Shown here one piece after another: positions 44,250-52,530 of a DNA stretch of 64,000 nt. The DNA is from Lachnospiraceae bacterium (GTDB lineage: Bacteria; Bacillota; Clostridia; Lachnospirales; Lachnospiraceae). The stretch spans positions 376,994-440,993 of the forward strand of contig SVEF01000001.1 of assembly GCA_015057585.1 (NCBI GenBank), written 5' to 3'. The translations under genes were made by a program, and so were the position numbers. How positions within the stretch are numbered: the first letter of the stretch is position 1; the number at the start of each line of letters is the position of its first letter. The notes under the pieces are model-generated. The model made no database searches and was not told the DNA's origin. It was given only the letters and a program-made list of their open reading frames with translations.

Positions 44250-44560
44250 TATTCCTTTTCTCCTTCGTCTTCTTTTTTCTGATGACGTTCTGCATAAACG
44301 CCCATATATACCTTTGTCAATACTACTACTGCAAGAAAACTCAGCATCGCATAAAGAATTGCAACATCCACTAGATACTCTTCATGTAACAATACCGCCA
44401 CTATCGTAATAATGATAATCGTCATCGTACCAACCATATTAATGGCAACGATACGATCTGCAATCCTTGGTCCTACAATTGCACGAATCAGACATGCCAG
44501 TATACATACAGCTAAAATACACATGCAAACGACTAAAAATCCATGAAAAAATTCTTCCAT
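44249..44560 (-). CDS. mrpF: MrpF subunit
   Basis: A 103-residue MnhF/MrpF membrane subunit with three helices; conserved RAIVGPRIADRIVAINMVGTMTIIII and YLVDVAILYAMLSFLAVVVLTKVYMG. It follows MrpE by 2 bp. Confidence 0.92.
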   Translation of the reverse strand: MEEFFHGFLVVCMCILAVCILACLIRAIVGPRIADRIVAINMVGTMTIIIITIVAVLLHEEYLVDVAILYAMLSFLAVVVLTKVYMGVYAERHQKKEDEGEKE

Positions 44561-44562
44561 CG

Positions 44563-45033
44563 CTACTCCTCCTTTGTCCCTTCCATCGTTCTGAGTTTCT
44601 GTACAAATACAGAATTCTCCATGCCCTCAGCCAATTCTTCATCCAAACAATGTACTACGTATTCATCTTCTTCCAAAGACACTGTAATAGTTCCTGGTGT
44701 CAGGGTAATACAATTTGCCAATGCCACCCGGCTAACCTCATTCTTTAAACTCGTTTTGAAACGGATCAGTTTTGGTTGTACTTCGTACTTACTTGTCAGA
44801 ATAAAATGGATTACCTGACCGTTCGCTTTAATTACTTCTACAATTACAGTAACTATATAACCGATTACCTGACCGATTTTTTTTACTGCCCGAATATCGT
44901 TCTTTATACTATATCCCATAAATTTGCAGATAAACCAATACAATGCAGCACAAACAACTGCACCAATTACAAATATTTCCCATGTAAATTTTCCATTAAA
45001 AACAATCCATAATAGCAAAAGTATAATATACAT
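44563..45033 (-). CDS. mrpE: MrpE subunit
   Basis: A 156-residue subunit of the MnhE/MrpE family: N-terminal helices, then a cytoplasmic domain with the signature VALANCITLTPGTITVSLEEDEYVVHCLDEE. It is the first gene of the operon, 57 bp downstream of a readable promoter, and starts behind GGAGG. Confidence 0.92.
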   Translation of the reverse strand: MYIILLLLWIVFNGKFTWEIFVIGAVVCAALYWFICKFMGYSIKNDIRAVKKIGQVIGYIVTVIVEVIKANGQVIHFILTSKYEVQPKLIRFKTSLKNEVSRVALANCITLTPGTITVSLEEDEYVVHCLDEELAEGMENSVFVQKLRTMEGTKEE

Positions 45034-45090
45034 ATTTTTTCCTCCGGTATCTCTCTGTATAAATACAGTCTTATCTACAAAACCTTATTT

Positions 45091-45119
45091 ATTTTACGCC
45101 CTTTACAGGCAATAATCAA
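45091..45119 (-). promoter_or_regulatory. Sigma-A promoter of the Mrp operon
   Basis: Minus strand: TTGATT, 17-bp spacer, TAAAAT, ahead of mrpE. It also lies past the end of sigG. Confidence 0.65.
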
Positions 45120-45165
45120 GTCTTTCCTTTTTTTCTCACTTTCTGCCCTTTTCTTTACTTTTTCT

Positions 45166-45948
45166 TTACTCTCTATTTAAATAGTTCTTCATATTTTTCA
45201 ATGCACTTTTTTCTAGGCGTGAAACCTGCGCCTGGGAAATATGAATTTCATCTGCTACTTCCATCTGCGTTTTTCCGTAAAAGAACCGCATCTCAATAAT
45301 CTTTCTTTCACGTTCATTTAACCGCTCCATGGCCTCTTTAATGGATAACTCCTCAATCCAGTATTCTTCTTTGTTTTTCTTATCACTAATCTGATCCATC
45401 AAATACAAAACATCTCCGGAATCCGAAAATACAGGTTCATACAGGGACATCGGTACCTGGATAGCGTCAAGAGCGTTCATAATATCTTCTCTCGGTATCC
45501 CTGCTTCCTTTGCAATCTCATCCAGGGTCGGTTCCCTGTCCATCGTCTTTTGGAGGATATCTTTTGCATATAACGCTTTATAGGCGATGTCTCTTAGCGA
45601 CCTGCTGACACGAATGGAATTATTATCCCTTAAATATCTCCGGATTTCACCGATAATCATAGGAACCGCATAGGTAGAAAACTTTACTCCCTGTGTAATA
45701 TCAAAATTATCAATTGCTTTCATCAAACCGATGCATCCGATTTGAAACAAATCATCCACATTCTCCGTCCCAGAAGAAAAACGCTGGATAATACTTAAAA
45801 CCAACCGTAGATTTCCTTTAATGTATTCTTCCCGCGCCTCTTTGTTTCCTTGCTTTATTTTAAGAATCAGTTCTTCTTTCTCCGCTGCTTTTAACAATGG
45901 TAGTTTTGCAGTATTTACACCACATATTTCCACTCTGTAACCTGCCAT
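45166..45948 (-). CDS. sigG: Forespore sigma factor SigG
   Basis: RNA polymerase sigma factor active late in the forespore. Regions 2, 3 and 4 are visible: DDLFQIGCIGLMKAIDNFD and VKFSTYAVPMIIGEIRRYLRD (2.2-2.4), a region-3 EPTLDEIAKEAGI, and SQAQVSRLEKSALKNMK (4.2). The N-terminal VEICGVNTAKLP is a SigG hallmark. ATG at 45948 is preferred (GGAGG nine bases before it) over an upstream TTG. It follows sigE, as in Bacillus. A GAATA then AATGATT stretch upstream weakly resembles a sigma-F/G promoter. Confidence 0.96.
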   Translation of the reverse strand: MAGYRVEICGVNTAKLPLLKAAEKEELILKIKQGNKEAREEYIKGNLRLVLSIIQRFSSGTENVDDLFQIGCIGLMKAIDNFDITQGVKFSTYAVPMIIGEIRRYLRDNNSIRVSRSLRDIAYKALYAKDILQKTMDREPTLDEIAKEAGIPREDIMNALDAIQVPMSLYEPVFSDSGDVLYLMDQISDKKNKEEYWIEELSIKEAMERLNERERKIIEMRFFYGKTQMEVADEIHISQAQVSRLEKSALKNMKNYLNRE

Positions 45949-46014
45949 TTGAAACAACCTCCTGTACCTTGATACAGTAAATCATTTACAATTTCAGGTT
46001 AAATTATTCGCTTC

Positions 46015-46755
46015 TTAACTGTATTTTATCATCTCATGTTTTAACCGTTTCATGATACGTTTTTCTAATCTTGATATATAAGATTGGGATATTCCAAGGG
46101 AATCTGCCACCTCTTTTTGTGTTTTTTCCTTTCCGTCCGGAGAATTCAGCCCAAATCGCATATTTACAATTGTCTGCTCTCTTGTATTCAGACATCTTAA
46201 GGCCTGTCGCAACATTTTTTTATTCGCTTCTTCCTCCATATTTTTATAGATGCTGTCTTCTTCTGTCCCTAAAATGTCAGATAACAGTAATTCATTGCCA
46301 TCCCAGTCCACATTCAGCGGCTCGTCAATGGAAACCTCCAGTTTTGTTTTATTGTTCTTTCTTAAATACATCAAGATCTCATTTTCAATGCATCTGGAGG
46401 CATACGTTGCCAATTTTATATTTTTACTTGGATTAAACGTATTGATTGCTTTAATCAATCCGATTGTACCAATCGATATTAAATCTTCCACACCGATTCC
46501 GGTATTATCAAACTTCTTTGCAATATAGACAACCAGTCTTAAATTTCGTTCTACAAGGGTAGACTTCGCTTCTTCTCTCTCTTCCCCATATAGCCTCTCA
46601 ATTTCTGCCAGTTCCTCTTCTGCTTCCAGTGGAGGCGGCAACACTTCCGCACCTCCTATGTAATGAATCTCCCCCTTCGAACCAAATAAGAGTTCCCTCA
46701 AACTTGTTACCATCCGAAACATCAGTTTATCCTGTACCATAACTTTAATTACCAT
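46015..46755 (-). CDS. sigE: Mother-cell sigma factor SigE (precursor)
   Basis: Sporulation sigma factor of 246 residues made as pro-SigE; the hydrophobic/basic N-terminal pro-sequence is removed by SpoIIGA. It has region 2 ([44 protein letters not shown] as separate adjacent blocks) and region 4.2 ([20 protein letters not shown]). The region-2.4 CIENEI is the SigE/K type. It starts ten bases after the spoIIGA stop and precedes sigG. Confidence 0.97.
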   Translation of the reverse strand: MVIKVMVQDKLMFRMVTSLRELLFGSKGEIHYIGGAEVLPPPLEAEEELAEIERLYGEEREEAKSTLVERNLRLVVYIAKKFDNTGIGVEDLISIGTIGLIKAINTFNPSKNIKLATYASRCIENEILMYLRKNNKTKLEVSIDEPLNVDWDGNELLLSDILGTEEDSIYKNMEEEANKKMLRQALRCLNTREQTIVNMRFGLNSPDGKEKTQKEVADSLGISQSYISRLEKRIMKRLKHEMIKYS

Positions 46756-46765
46756 CGTTCCACCT

Positions 46766-47566
46766 CTATCCTTCTTCCAATAAACCGCAATGAAAAATCA
46801 CCTGATATTCTTTTCCCTGATATAATTTTTCTTTTGTCATTGCTGCAATCACCTGATGAAAATGTAATTGTTTCTCCTGCCAGTATATACTGACCCGATC
46901 AAGCATCAGTCCCTCTAACATTCCTTCTGTTTTACCCACACTGCTATAGGGAATATACTGCAACCGTTCCGGATGTATTTTTCTGCATCGTTCCACCATA
47001 TCCTTTAAAATTTGTTCATTCACTAAAATTACCGGCTTATGATAAAACGGATCATACAATTTATTCCCTGTGTCAATCAGTGCCGTGGCAAACATTTTTT
47101 TGTCCTCAAATTCCAAAACAGTCTTTGCCTTCATATGCTCTTCTTTCCAACGGATTCTGCACTGTTTCTCCAATGCAATACATGCAAGGATTGCCGCAAC
47201 AGAAACCAGTCCCAATAGCGAAAGATCACTCCCCGATCCGGTGATAGACAGAACAGCCATCTCACCCCCAGCCACAAGGCATCCGGTAAAGAAGAACAAA
47301 AAAAGATGCCATAACAGATTACTCTTTCCAAACGCAAGTAAATTCATGACTACAATCAGAATACTATGTAGGCCGTATACTGCCCTGCTTTCCGAATACA
47401 AAAACAACAGAAATATCCCTGTACTTCCCAATGCTCCTATCACAGCTGCCAAAACACATCGTAATGTCCTATAGGTCTTTGTAATCTTCCGGACCAGAAA
47501 CAAAACCAATATATTTATCCAGAAATTTAGCAAAAAAAATAAATCAAGATATACAATACAGTTCAC
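46766..47566 (-). CDS. spoIIGA: Sporulation sigma-E factor-processing peptidase SpoIIGA
   Basis: A membrane aspartic protease that activates pro-SigE after the septum forms. The first half has five membrane helices; the second half is the cytoplasmic protease domain with the catalytic Asp165 in [12 protein letters not shown]. Length 266 is slightly shorter than Bacillus SpoIIGA (about 309). It is the first gene of the spoIIG operon, ahead of sigE. Confidence 0.95.
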   Translation of the reverse strand: MNCIVYLDLFFLLNFWINILVLFLVRKITKTYRTLRCVLAAVIGALGSTGIFLLFLYSESRAVYGLHSILIVVMNLLAFGKSNLLWHLFLFFFTGCLVAGGEMAVLSITGSGSDLSLLGLVSVAAILACIALEKQCRIRWKEEHMKAKTVLEFEDKKMFATALIDTGNKLYDPFYHKPVILVNEQILKDMVERCRKIHPERLQYIPYSSVGKTEGMLEGLMLDRVSIYWQEKQLHFHQVIAAMTKEKLYQGKEYQVIFHCGLLEEG

Positions 47567-47587
47567 AATTCACCTCCTGTTTTTTAT

Positions 47588-47620
47588 AGTATAAAGCCTT
47601 AAGAACGCGGATTTTGTCAA
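47588..47620 (-). promoter_or_regulatory. spoIIG promoter with extended spacing
   Basis: Minus strand: perfect TTGACA, a 21-bp spacer and TATACT, 22 bp before the spoIIGA start. The spacing is close to the 22-bp spacer of the Spo0A-dependent spoIIG promoter of Bacillus, which also cannot work without the activator. Confidence 0.7.
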
Positions 47621-47665
47621 AGCACTGCAACAAATGCAAGAATCTACCGACAAAATCTGACAAAA
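47613..47665. promoter_or_regulatory. Candidate Spo0A boxes of the spoIIG promoter
   Basis: Three matches to the 0A box TTTGTCRAA lie here: TTTGTCAAA at 47613-47621 on the plus strand, overlapping the -35; and two tandem near-matches on the minus strand, TTTTGTCGG (47647-47655) and TTTTGTCAGA (47656-47665). The last overlaps the U run of the ftsZ terminator. Each alone is weak evidence; the set around a long-spacer promoter ahead of spoIIGA is convincing. Confidence 0.6.
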
Positions 47666-47692
47666 AAAGAGACAGGAAATATTCCTGCCTCT
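47662..47692 (-). terminator. Terminator of ftsZ
   Basis: AGAGACAGGAA (47668-47678) and TTCCTGCCTCT (47682-47692) pair over 11 bp with a 3-nt loop and are followed by seven Ts on the minus strand (47668-47662). Confidence 0.9.
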
Positions 47693-47707
47693 AAAAAATC
47701 AAATCAT

Positions 47708-49000
47708 TTATTTATCTTTATTTTTTCTTAAAAATTCCGGAATCTTAATTCCGGCACCGTCCGGTGCTGCCGGGGTTGTGTTTGTCGGCGTAGTAAAAGC
47801 AGGTCTGGTTCCCGGCTGTGTCTGTGATTGGGAACTGAACTGTGTGCTTGGCTGCTTAAAGCTGAATCCGCCTGTTGTCGGTGTCGTTCCCTGTGCAGGC
47901 TGTCTGCCTGCCGGGGTATATCCGGCTGTGCTTGTTGGTGCAGTGCCACCCATCGGAGGTCTGCCGCCTCTTAAACTATAATCAAATTTAGATTCAATTC
48001 CGCCAAGTGCAAAAGACGGTCTTGCAAATTCCGGTGCCGCCTGCTGTGGAGCAACCTCCATTCCGGTAGCAATAATAGTAATGGTAACAAATTCCGGAAC
48101 ACTGAAATCGTCTACTGTACCAAATATAATATTTGCATTTGGTCCTGCCAGGTTCTGAACATACCCTGCTGCTTCATTTGCCTCGAAGAAGGTAATGTCG
48201 CCGGAGAAGTTCATGATGATATTCTGAGCACCATCGATAGAGGTTTCAAGAAGCGGACTCTGGATCGCCTGCTCAATCGCAGCCATACATCTGTCCTCAC
48301 CGCTTCCGGTACCGATACCGATATGGGCAATTCCCTTATCCCTCATAACAGACTGAACATCTGCGAAGTCAAGGTTAATTGAACCAACTTTATTAATCAG
48401 GTCTGTAATGCCCTGTACACTCTGCTTTAATACTTCATCTGCACGCTCCAATGCTTCCGACATCTTTGTATGCTTGTCTACAACAGAAAGTAATTTGTCA
48501 TTTGGAATTACAATCAAAGTATCTACATTATGACGAAGACGCTCAATGCCCTTTAAGGCATTTTCCATACGTCTGGCTCCTTCGAACTTAAACGGCTTTG
48601 TAACAATGCCAACGGTGAGAATTCCCATTTCCTTAGCCAACTGCGCTACAACAGGCGCCGCACCGGTACCTGTACCGCCACCCATACCACAGGTAACAAC
48701 AACCATATCTACATTTCTGACTACGTCAGCAAGTTCCTCACGGCTCTCCTCTGCCGCTTTTTCACCCTTTTCCGGGTCAGCTCCTGCACCAAGTCCTCTG
48801 GTCAATTTTTCACCAATCTGAATGGTTTGCTGGGACTTACAGTTTTTCAACTGCTGCTTATCTGTATTTATGCATACAAATTCGATACCGGTAATACCGG
48901 CGTTAATCATTCTGTTTACTGCGTTATTTCCTGCACCACCTACGCCTACTACCAGTATTTTTGCAGCTGCTTCAGGTTCACTCTTTGTAATTTCGATCAC
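47708..49000 (-). CDS. ftsZ: Cell division protein FtsZ
   Basis: Tubulin-like GTPase that forms the Z ring. Signature [10 protein letters not shown] and the N-terminal [14 protein letters not shown] are clear, as are the T7-loop segment NLDFADV. The C-terminal linker is Pro/Thr/Gln-rich and about 75 residues long, ending in [12 protein letters not shown], the peptide that binds FtsA/ZipA/EzrA-like partners. GTG at 49000 follows GGAGG six bases upstream. A terminator lies just after it. Confidence 0.98.
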   Translation of the reverse strand: MIEITKSEPEAAAKILVVGVGGAGNNAVNRMINAGITGIEFVCINTDKQQLKNCKSQQTIQIGEKLTRGLGAGADPEKGEKAAEESREELADVVRNVDMVVVTCGMGGGTGTGAAPVVAQLAKEMGILTVGIVTKPFKFEGARRMENALKGIERLRHNVDTLIVIPNDKLLSVVDKHTKMSEALERADEVLKQSVQGITDLINKVGSINLDFADVQSVMRDKGIAHIGIGTGSGEDRCMAAIEQAIQSPLLETSIDGAQNIIMNFSGDITFFEANEAAGYVQNLAGPNANIIFGTVDDFSVPEFVTITIIATGMEVAPQQAAPEFARPSFALGGIESKFDYSLRGGRPPMGGTAPTSTAGYTPAGRQPAQGTTPTTGGFSFKQPSTQFSSQSQTQPGTRPAFTTPTNTTPAAPDGAGIKIPEFLRKNKDK

Positions 49001-49024
49001 GGGTGCTTCCTCCTTTTATCATAG

Positions 49025-49051
49025 ATATATGGTTTTTGCTTGTCCATATAT
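49025..49051 (-). promoter_or_regulatory. Leader hairpin of ftsZ
   Basis: ATATATGG and CCATATAT form an 8-bp stem with an 11-nt loop between the promoter and the ribosome site of ftsZ. Its function is unknown; it may affect mRNA stability. Confidence 0.35.
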
Positions 49052-49107
49052 GAAATTTACAATATCTTGTAGGAAATTATAATTCCCCTAATATATCTAT
49101 ACTATAT

Positions 49108-49136
49108 AATATATCGATATATTCCATATTAATCAA
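49108..49136 (-). promoter_or_regulatory. Candidate ftsZ promoter
   Basis: Minus strand: TTGATT, 17-bp spacer, TATATT in a very A/T-rich stretch, giving a leader of about 100 nt. Confidence 0.55.
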
Positions 49137-49184
49137 GCATATTTTTGATTTTTTTATAGTTTTTTTCACGATTTCTCGGTAAAA

Positions 49185-49922
49185 TTAAGGTTTCAATATC
49201 ACTTCACGGTTTTCTTTGCTGTAACTTCTCATATCTAACGTACCATACTTGCCCTCCGCAGCTTCCAGAATTCCCTTTAATGCATTTATCTGCTCATCAT
49301 AGGAATCCCGTTTTCCCAACTGAATTTGCAGTGTTCCGTAGGTTAACGTCACCTGATAATCCGAAGCAAATGAAATCTTGTCAATGGTAAGCCCATTGGC
49401 TTCTATCAATCCGGTCAATGCAAGCAGCGTTCCGAACAGACTTTGTTTTTGAATCTGCATCTTTTTATATAATGAAATTTCCGTAAATTCCAGCCCCTCC
49501 ACAATAGGAATCTCTGCAATCCGCGTCTTGGAACTTTCTACAACAATTCCGTCTTTATCAAAATATAAGTAGCGTCCCATCAGGGGAATACACCCCACCA
49601 CACGTTTCTCATATACAATAACTTTGGCTGAGTTTCTTCCTTCATATTTTATTTCGTAGGCTTCAATAAACGGAATTTCCTTTTCGCGAAACAAAGATTC
49701 CATACAAAAAAACGGGGTACAGCTCTGAATAAATGAGCCTTGCAGTTTTTTTGTAAACTCTTCTTCGGTATATCTGGTCAGTCCCTCATATGTTACATTG
49801 CGCAAGCGGAATAAATTATATCCCCATACCAAAAGTGCCAGCAACAAAAGAACAGAAAGCGTTACTGCCATCCGTAAATATTGCTGTTTTACTCTTGGAG
49901 TCATTTTTTTCTTTTCGTCCAT
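49185..49922 (-). CDS. ftsQ: Cell division protein FtsQ/DivIB
   Basis: A bitopic division protein of 245 residues. A basic cytoplasmic N terminus and one membrane helix (about residues 20-38) are followed by a POTRA-type domain (LRNVTYEGLTRYTEEEF) and a beta domain. FtsQ links the divisome with FtsL and FtsB/DivIC. ATG at 49922 is chosen because AGGGG lies upstream; the longer open frame overlaps ftsW heavily. It starts 4 bp after the ftsW stop. Confidence 0.85.
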   Translation of the reverse strand: MDEKKKMTPRVKQQYLRMAVTLSVLLLLALLVWGYNLFRLRNVTYEGLTRYTEEEFTKKLQGSFIQSCTPFFCMESLFREKEIPFIEAYEIKYEGRNSAKVIVYEKRVVGCIPLMGRYLYFDKDGIVVESSKTRIAEIPIVEGLEFTEISLYKKMQIQKQSLFGTLLALTGLIEANGLTIDKISFASDYQVTLTYGTLQIQLGKRDSYDEQINALKGILEAAEGKYGTLDMRSYSKENREVILKP

Positions 49923-49926
49923 TGCT

Positions 49927-51081
49927 CTATTCCCCTGACCTTGCTGAAATTCCCAGCGCAATTCCCATTTCTGCCAACAGAAAGAACAATGCACTTCCTC
50001 CGTAGCTGATAAACGGAAGCGAAACACCGGTCGCAGGAATGGAATTGGTTACAACTGCGATATTCAAAATCACCTGTACCGCAATGTGTGCCATAATCCC
50101 GGTTACAACAAGACTACCGAATAAATCCGGTGCATTGCTCGCAATTACATAAAGTCTCCAGAGCAAAAGCAGATACAATAAGATGATGGCAATTGCCCCA
50201 ACGAGCCCCAGTTCCTCACAAATTACAGAGAAAATCATATCATTGTGGGATTCCGGTATGTATCCAAGTTTCTGTACACTGTTTCCAAGTCCCTTTCCAA
50301 ACAATCCTCCGGATGCAATGGCATACAGCCCCTGCAAAATCTGATATCCTTTTTCATGTGTCTCCACATGCAGCCATGCATCAATTCTGGTCGAGCGGTA
50401 TCCTCCGCCGATACGAATGTACAGATAAATCAAAATCGGAAACACAAGGGCGCAAACCCCATAATACCATTTCTTGCGGCTGGTCACAAAACAAACAACA
50501 ACAAAAATTCCACACATAATCAGTGCCGTACTTAAATTTTCCAGCGCAACCAGAACCACCAAAGGTGATATTCTGGCAAACGCCAGTAAAAATCCCCGGA
50601 AATAATCCAGTCGTCTCGGTGCCAGATAGGCTACACAGGCAGTAAATACAATAATACAAACTTTAGTAATTTCCGAGGGTTGGAAACTTCCGATTCCCGG
50701 AACCTCAATCCAACGCTTGGAACCATTGATATCTTCACCGATAAACAATACCAGTATCTGTAATCCCAGACATAACAGATAAAACATGGACACCCAGCGG
50801 ACAGGAATCTTCCTGACAATCCTTTTTGTTATAAATAGATATCCGATTTTTTTTACGAGAAAGGCAACCAGCAGCATAACACCAATCCCCAGTGCAGCAA
50901 AAATCCCTTGCTTATTCAGAAAAAATGCCGGATCATTTTTTAATTTTGCCGCATTGTAGTAACTGGTGCTGTACACCATAACCAATCCGAAAATAACCAT
51001 AAAAACAGTTAAAAACAGAAGGCTGTAATCCATCGTATGATGTTTTTCTTTTATCATCACCTGTTTACCGCGCTCCGACAT
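49927..51081 (-). CDS. ftsW: Peptidoglycan polymerase of the FtsW/SpoVE/RodA family
   Basis: A SEDS-family protein of 384 residues with ten membrane helices: GSKRWIEVPGIGSFQPSEITKVCI, GLYAIASGGLFGKGLGNSVQKLGYIPESHNDMIFSVICEELG and VTNSIPATGVSLPFISYGGSAL (adjacent blocks) are family hallmarks, including the catalytic Asp region between helices. It partners with the PBPs at 52531 and 54344. It sits between murD and ftsQ, the position of spoVE in Bacillus; whether it is the division or sporulation paralogue is unclear. Confidence 0.93.
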   Translation of the reverse strand: MSERGKQVMIKEKHHTMDYSLLFLTVFMVIFGLVMVYSTSYYNAAKLKNDPAFFLNKQGIFAALGIGVMLLVAFLVKKIGYLFITKRIVRKIPVRWVSMFYLLCLGLQILVLFIGEDINGSKRWIEVPGIGSFQPSEITKVCIIVFTACVAYLAPRRLDYFRGFLLAFARISPLVVLVALENLSTALIMCGIFVVVCFVTSRKKWYYGVCALVFPILIYLYIRIGGGYRSTRIDAWLHVETHEKGYQILQGLYAIASGGLFGKGLGNSVQKLGYIPESHNDMIFSVICEELGLVGAIAIILLYLLLLWRLYVIASNAPDLFGSLVVTGIMAHIAVQVILNIAVVTNSIPATGVSLPFISYGGSALFFLLAEMGIALGISARSGE

Positions 51082-51098
51082 ACTTTTCTCTCCTTATT

Positions 51099-52454
51099 TC
51101 ACTCCTGAATATTTCTTACATATTCTTTGAAGATATTTCCGCGTTCTTCATAGTTTTTAAACATTCCCCAACTTGCACAAGCCGGCGAAAGCAACACCGC
51201 ATCTCCCGGTGCCGCATTCCTTTCACAAAATTGCAGTGCTTCCTCAAAGGTATCCTTTAACACCACGGAAGGCACTCCCATCCTGTTTGCGGTTTCTGCA
51301 ATCTTATCTTTCGTCTGTCCGATAAGTACCAGATGCTTTACTTTTCCATCAAAAGCAGCAATCCACTCGTCATACTCCGAACCCTTGTCGTACCCGCCAC
51401 CAATCAAAAGTGTCGGGCGACTCATCGCACGGATGGCTTTGATTGCCGCGTCCGGATTCGTCCCCTTGGAATCATTGTAATAAACAACGCCACGTTTTGT
51501 TGCCACATATTCAATCCGGTGTTCTACGGCATGAAAGGACATAAGTCCTGCACGAATGGCCTGGAGCGGAACTCCCATACAAATAGCCGCTCCAATTGCC
51601 GCCATCGCATTCTCAAAATTATGCTGACCAATAATATTGAGTTCATCGGTACGGCAAATCTCTGTCTTATCTCCATCCTTTGCATAAACTATCCGGTCAT
51701 TTTCAAGATATAAACCGGTCTCAAGTGTCTGCACCGAGGAAAACCAAAGAACCTTACAAGCCAGCTCCCCGGCAAACTCACGCAACATGGCATCCTCGTA
51801 ATTTAAAATACAGGTCTTATTTTTATCCTGATGAAGTGCAACGTTTAATTTTGCCCTTCCGTAATTTTCCATCGTATAATGCCGGTTCAAATGATCCGGA
51901 GTCAGATTTAAAATCATACTGACCTCCGGCGTAAAATCCTCTCCAACGGTTTCCAACTGAAAACTACTGAGTTCTGCTACGGTAACCGACTCTTCCGAAG
52001 TTTCTTCACAAAGTTCCGTAAACGGAATCCCGATATTTCCAACCACAAAAACTTCTTTGAAATACTGTTTCATGATTTCTCCGGTCAATGCTGTGGTTGT
52101 TGTTTTTCCGTTCGTTCCCGTAATCCCGATCAAATGACCCTTTGCATAGTGGTATGCCAGTTCGATTTCTCCCCAAACCGGAATGCCTTTTTCTTTACAT
52201 ATAAGGACAAAAGGAAGGTCTGTCGGAACCCCAGGGCTTAATACCAGCAGTTCTGTTTCAGTATATAAACTATCCGGAAACTCTCCACAGACCATTTTAA
52301 TATCTGCTCCGATGGCCTGTCTGACAGCCTCTGTATCCATTGCCTTATTACCATCATATACAGTAACACAGGCATGATGTCTGCATAACAATTTAGCTGC
52401 CGCAATTCCACTGATTCCACTTCCTACAACTGTAACATTTCTATTTTGCAACAT
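51099..52454 (-). CDS. murD: UDP-N-acetylmuramoyl-L-alanine--D-glutamate ligase
   Basis: Adds D-glutamate to the stem peptide of the wall precursor in the cytoplasm. Mur-ligase motifs: N-terminal VTVVGSGISGIAAAKLL, ITGTNGKTTTTALTGEI (ATP), LNLTPDHLNRH and YYNDSKGTNPDAA. ATG at 52454 follows GGAGG; the longer open frame begins in an upstream gap. The usual murE, murF, mraY and murG neighbours are absent in this window. Confidence 0.97.
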   Translation of the reverse strand: MLQNRNVTVVGSGISGIAAAKLLCRHHACVTVYDGNKAMDTEAVRQAIGADIKMVCGEFPDSLYTETELLVLSPGVPTDLPFVLICKEKGIPVWGEIELAYHYAKGHLIGITGTNGKTTTTALTGEIMKQYFKEVFVVGNIGIPFTELCEETSEESVTVAELSSFQLETVGEDFTPEVSMILNLTPDHLNRHYTMENYGRAKLNVALHQDKNKTCILNYEDAMLREFAGELACKVLWFSSVQTLETGLYLENDRIVYAKDGDKTEICRTDELNIIGQHNFENAMAAIGAAICMGVPLQAIRAGLMSFHAVEHRIEYVATKRGVVYYNDSKGTNPDAAIKAIRAMSRPTLLIGGGYDKGSEYDEWIAAFDGKVKHLVLIGQTKDKIAETANRMGVPSVVLKDTFEEALQFCERNAAPGDAVLLSPACASWGMFKNYEERGNIFKEYVRNIQE

Positions 52455-52497
52455 ACTTTGCTTCCTCCGATTATTCTGTATCCAATATTCATAACAA

Positions 52498-52525
52498 TGA
52501 TACCATATTTCACAAAAACTGCAAC
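52498..52525 (-). promoter_or_regulatory. Weak candidate promoter of murD-ftsW-ftsQ
   Basis: Minus strand: TTGCAG, 16-bp spacer, TATCAT in the 76-bp gap after the second PBP gene. The -35 is poor. Confidence 0.3.
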
Positions 52526-52530
52526 TGCTA

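Noticed and set aside
35757..45033. Energy-converting hydrogenase or complex I
   Set aside because: Only the membrane antiporter-type subunits are present (with E, F, G, B and C types); no NiFe, iron-sulphur or NADH-binding subunits occur, so an Mrp antiporter is the better reading.
45949..46014. Sigma-F/G promoter ahead of sigG
   Set aside because: GAATA is present but the matching -10 is poor (AATGATT); noted in the sigG entry but not listed as a feature.
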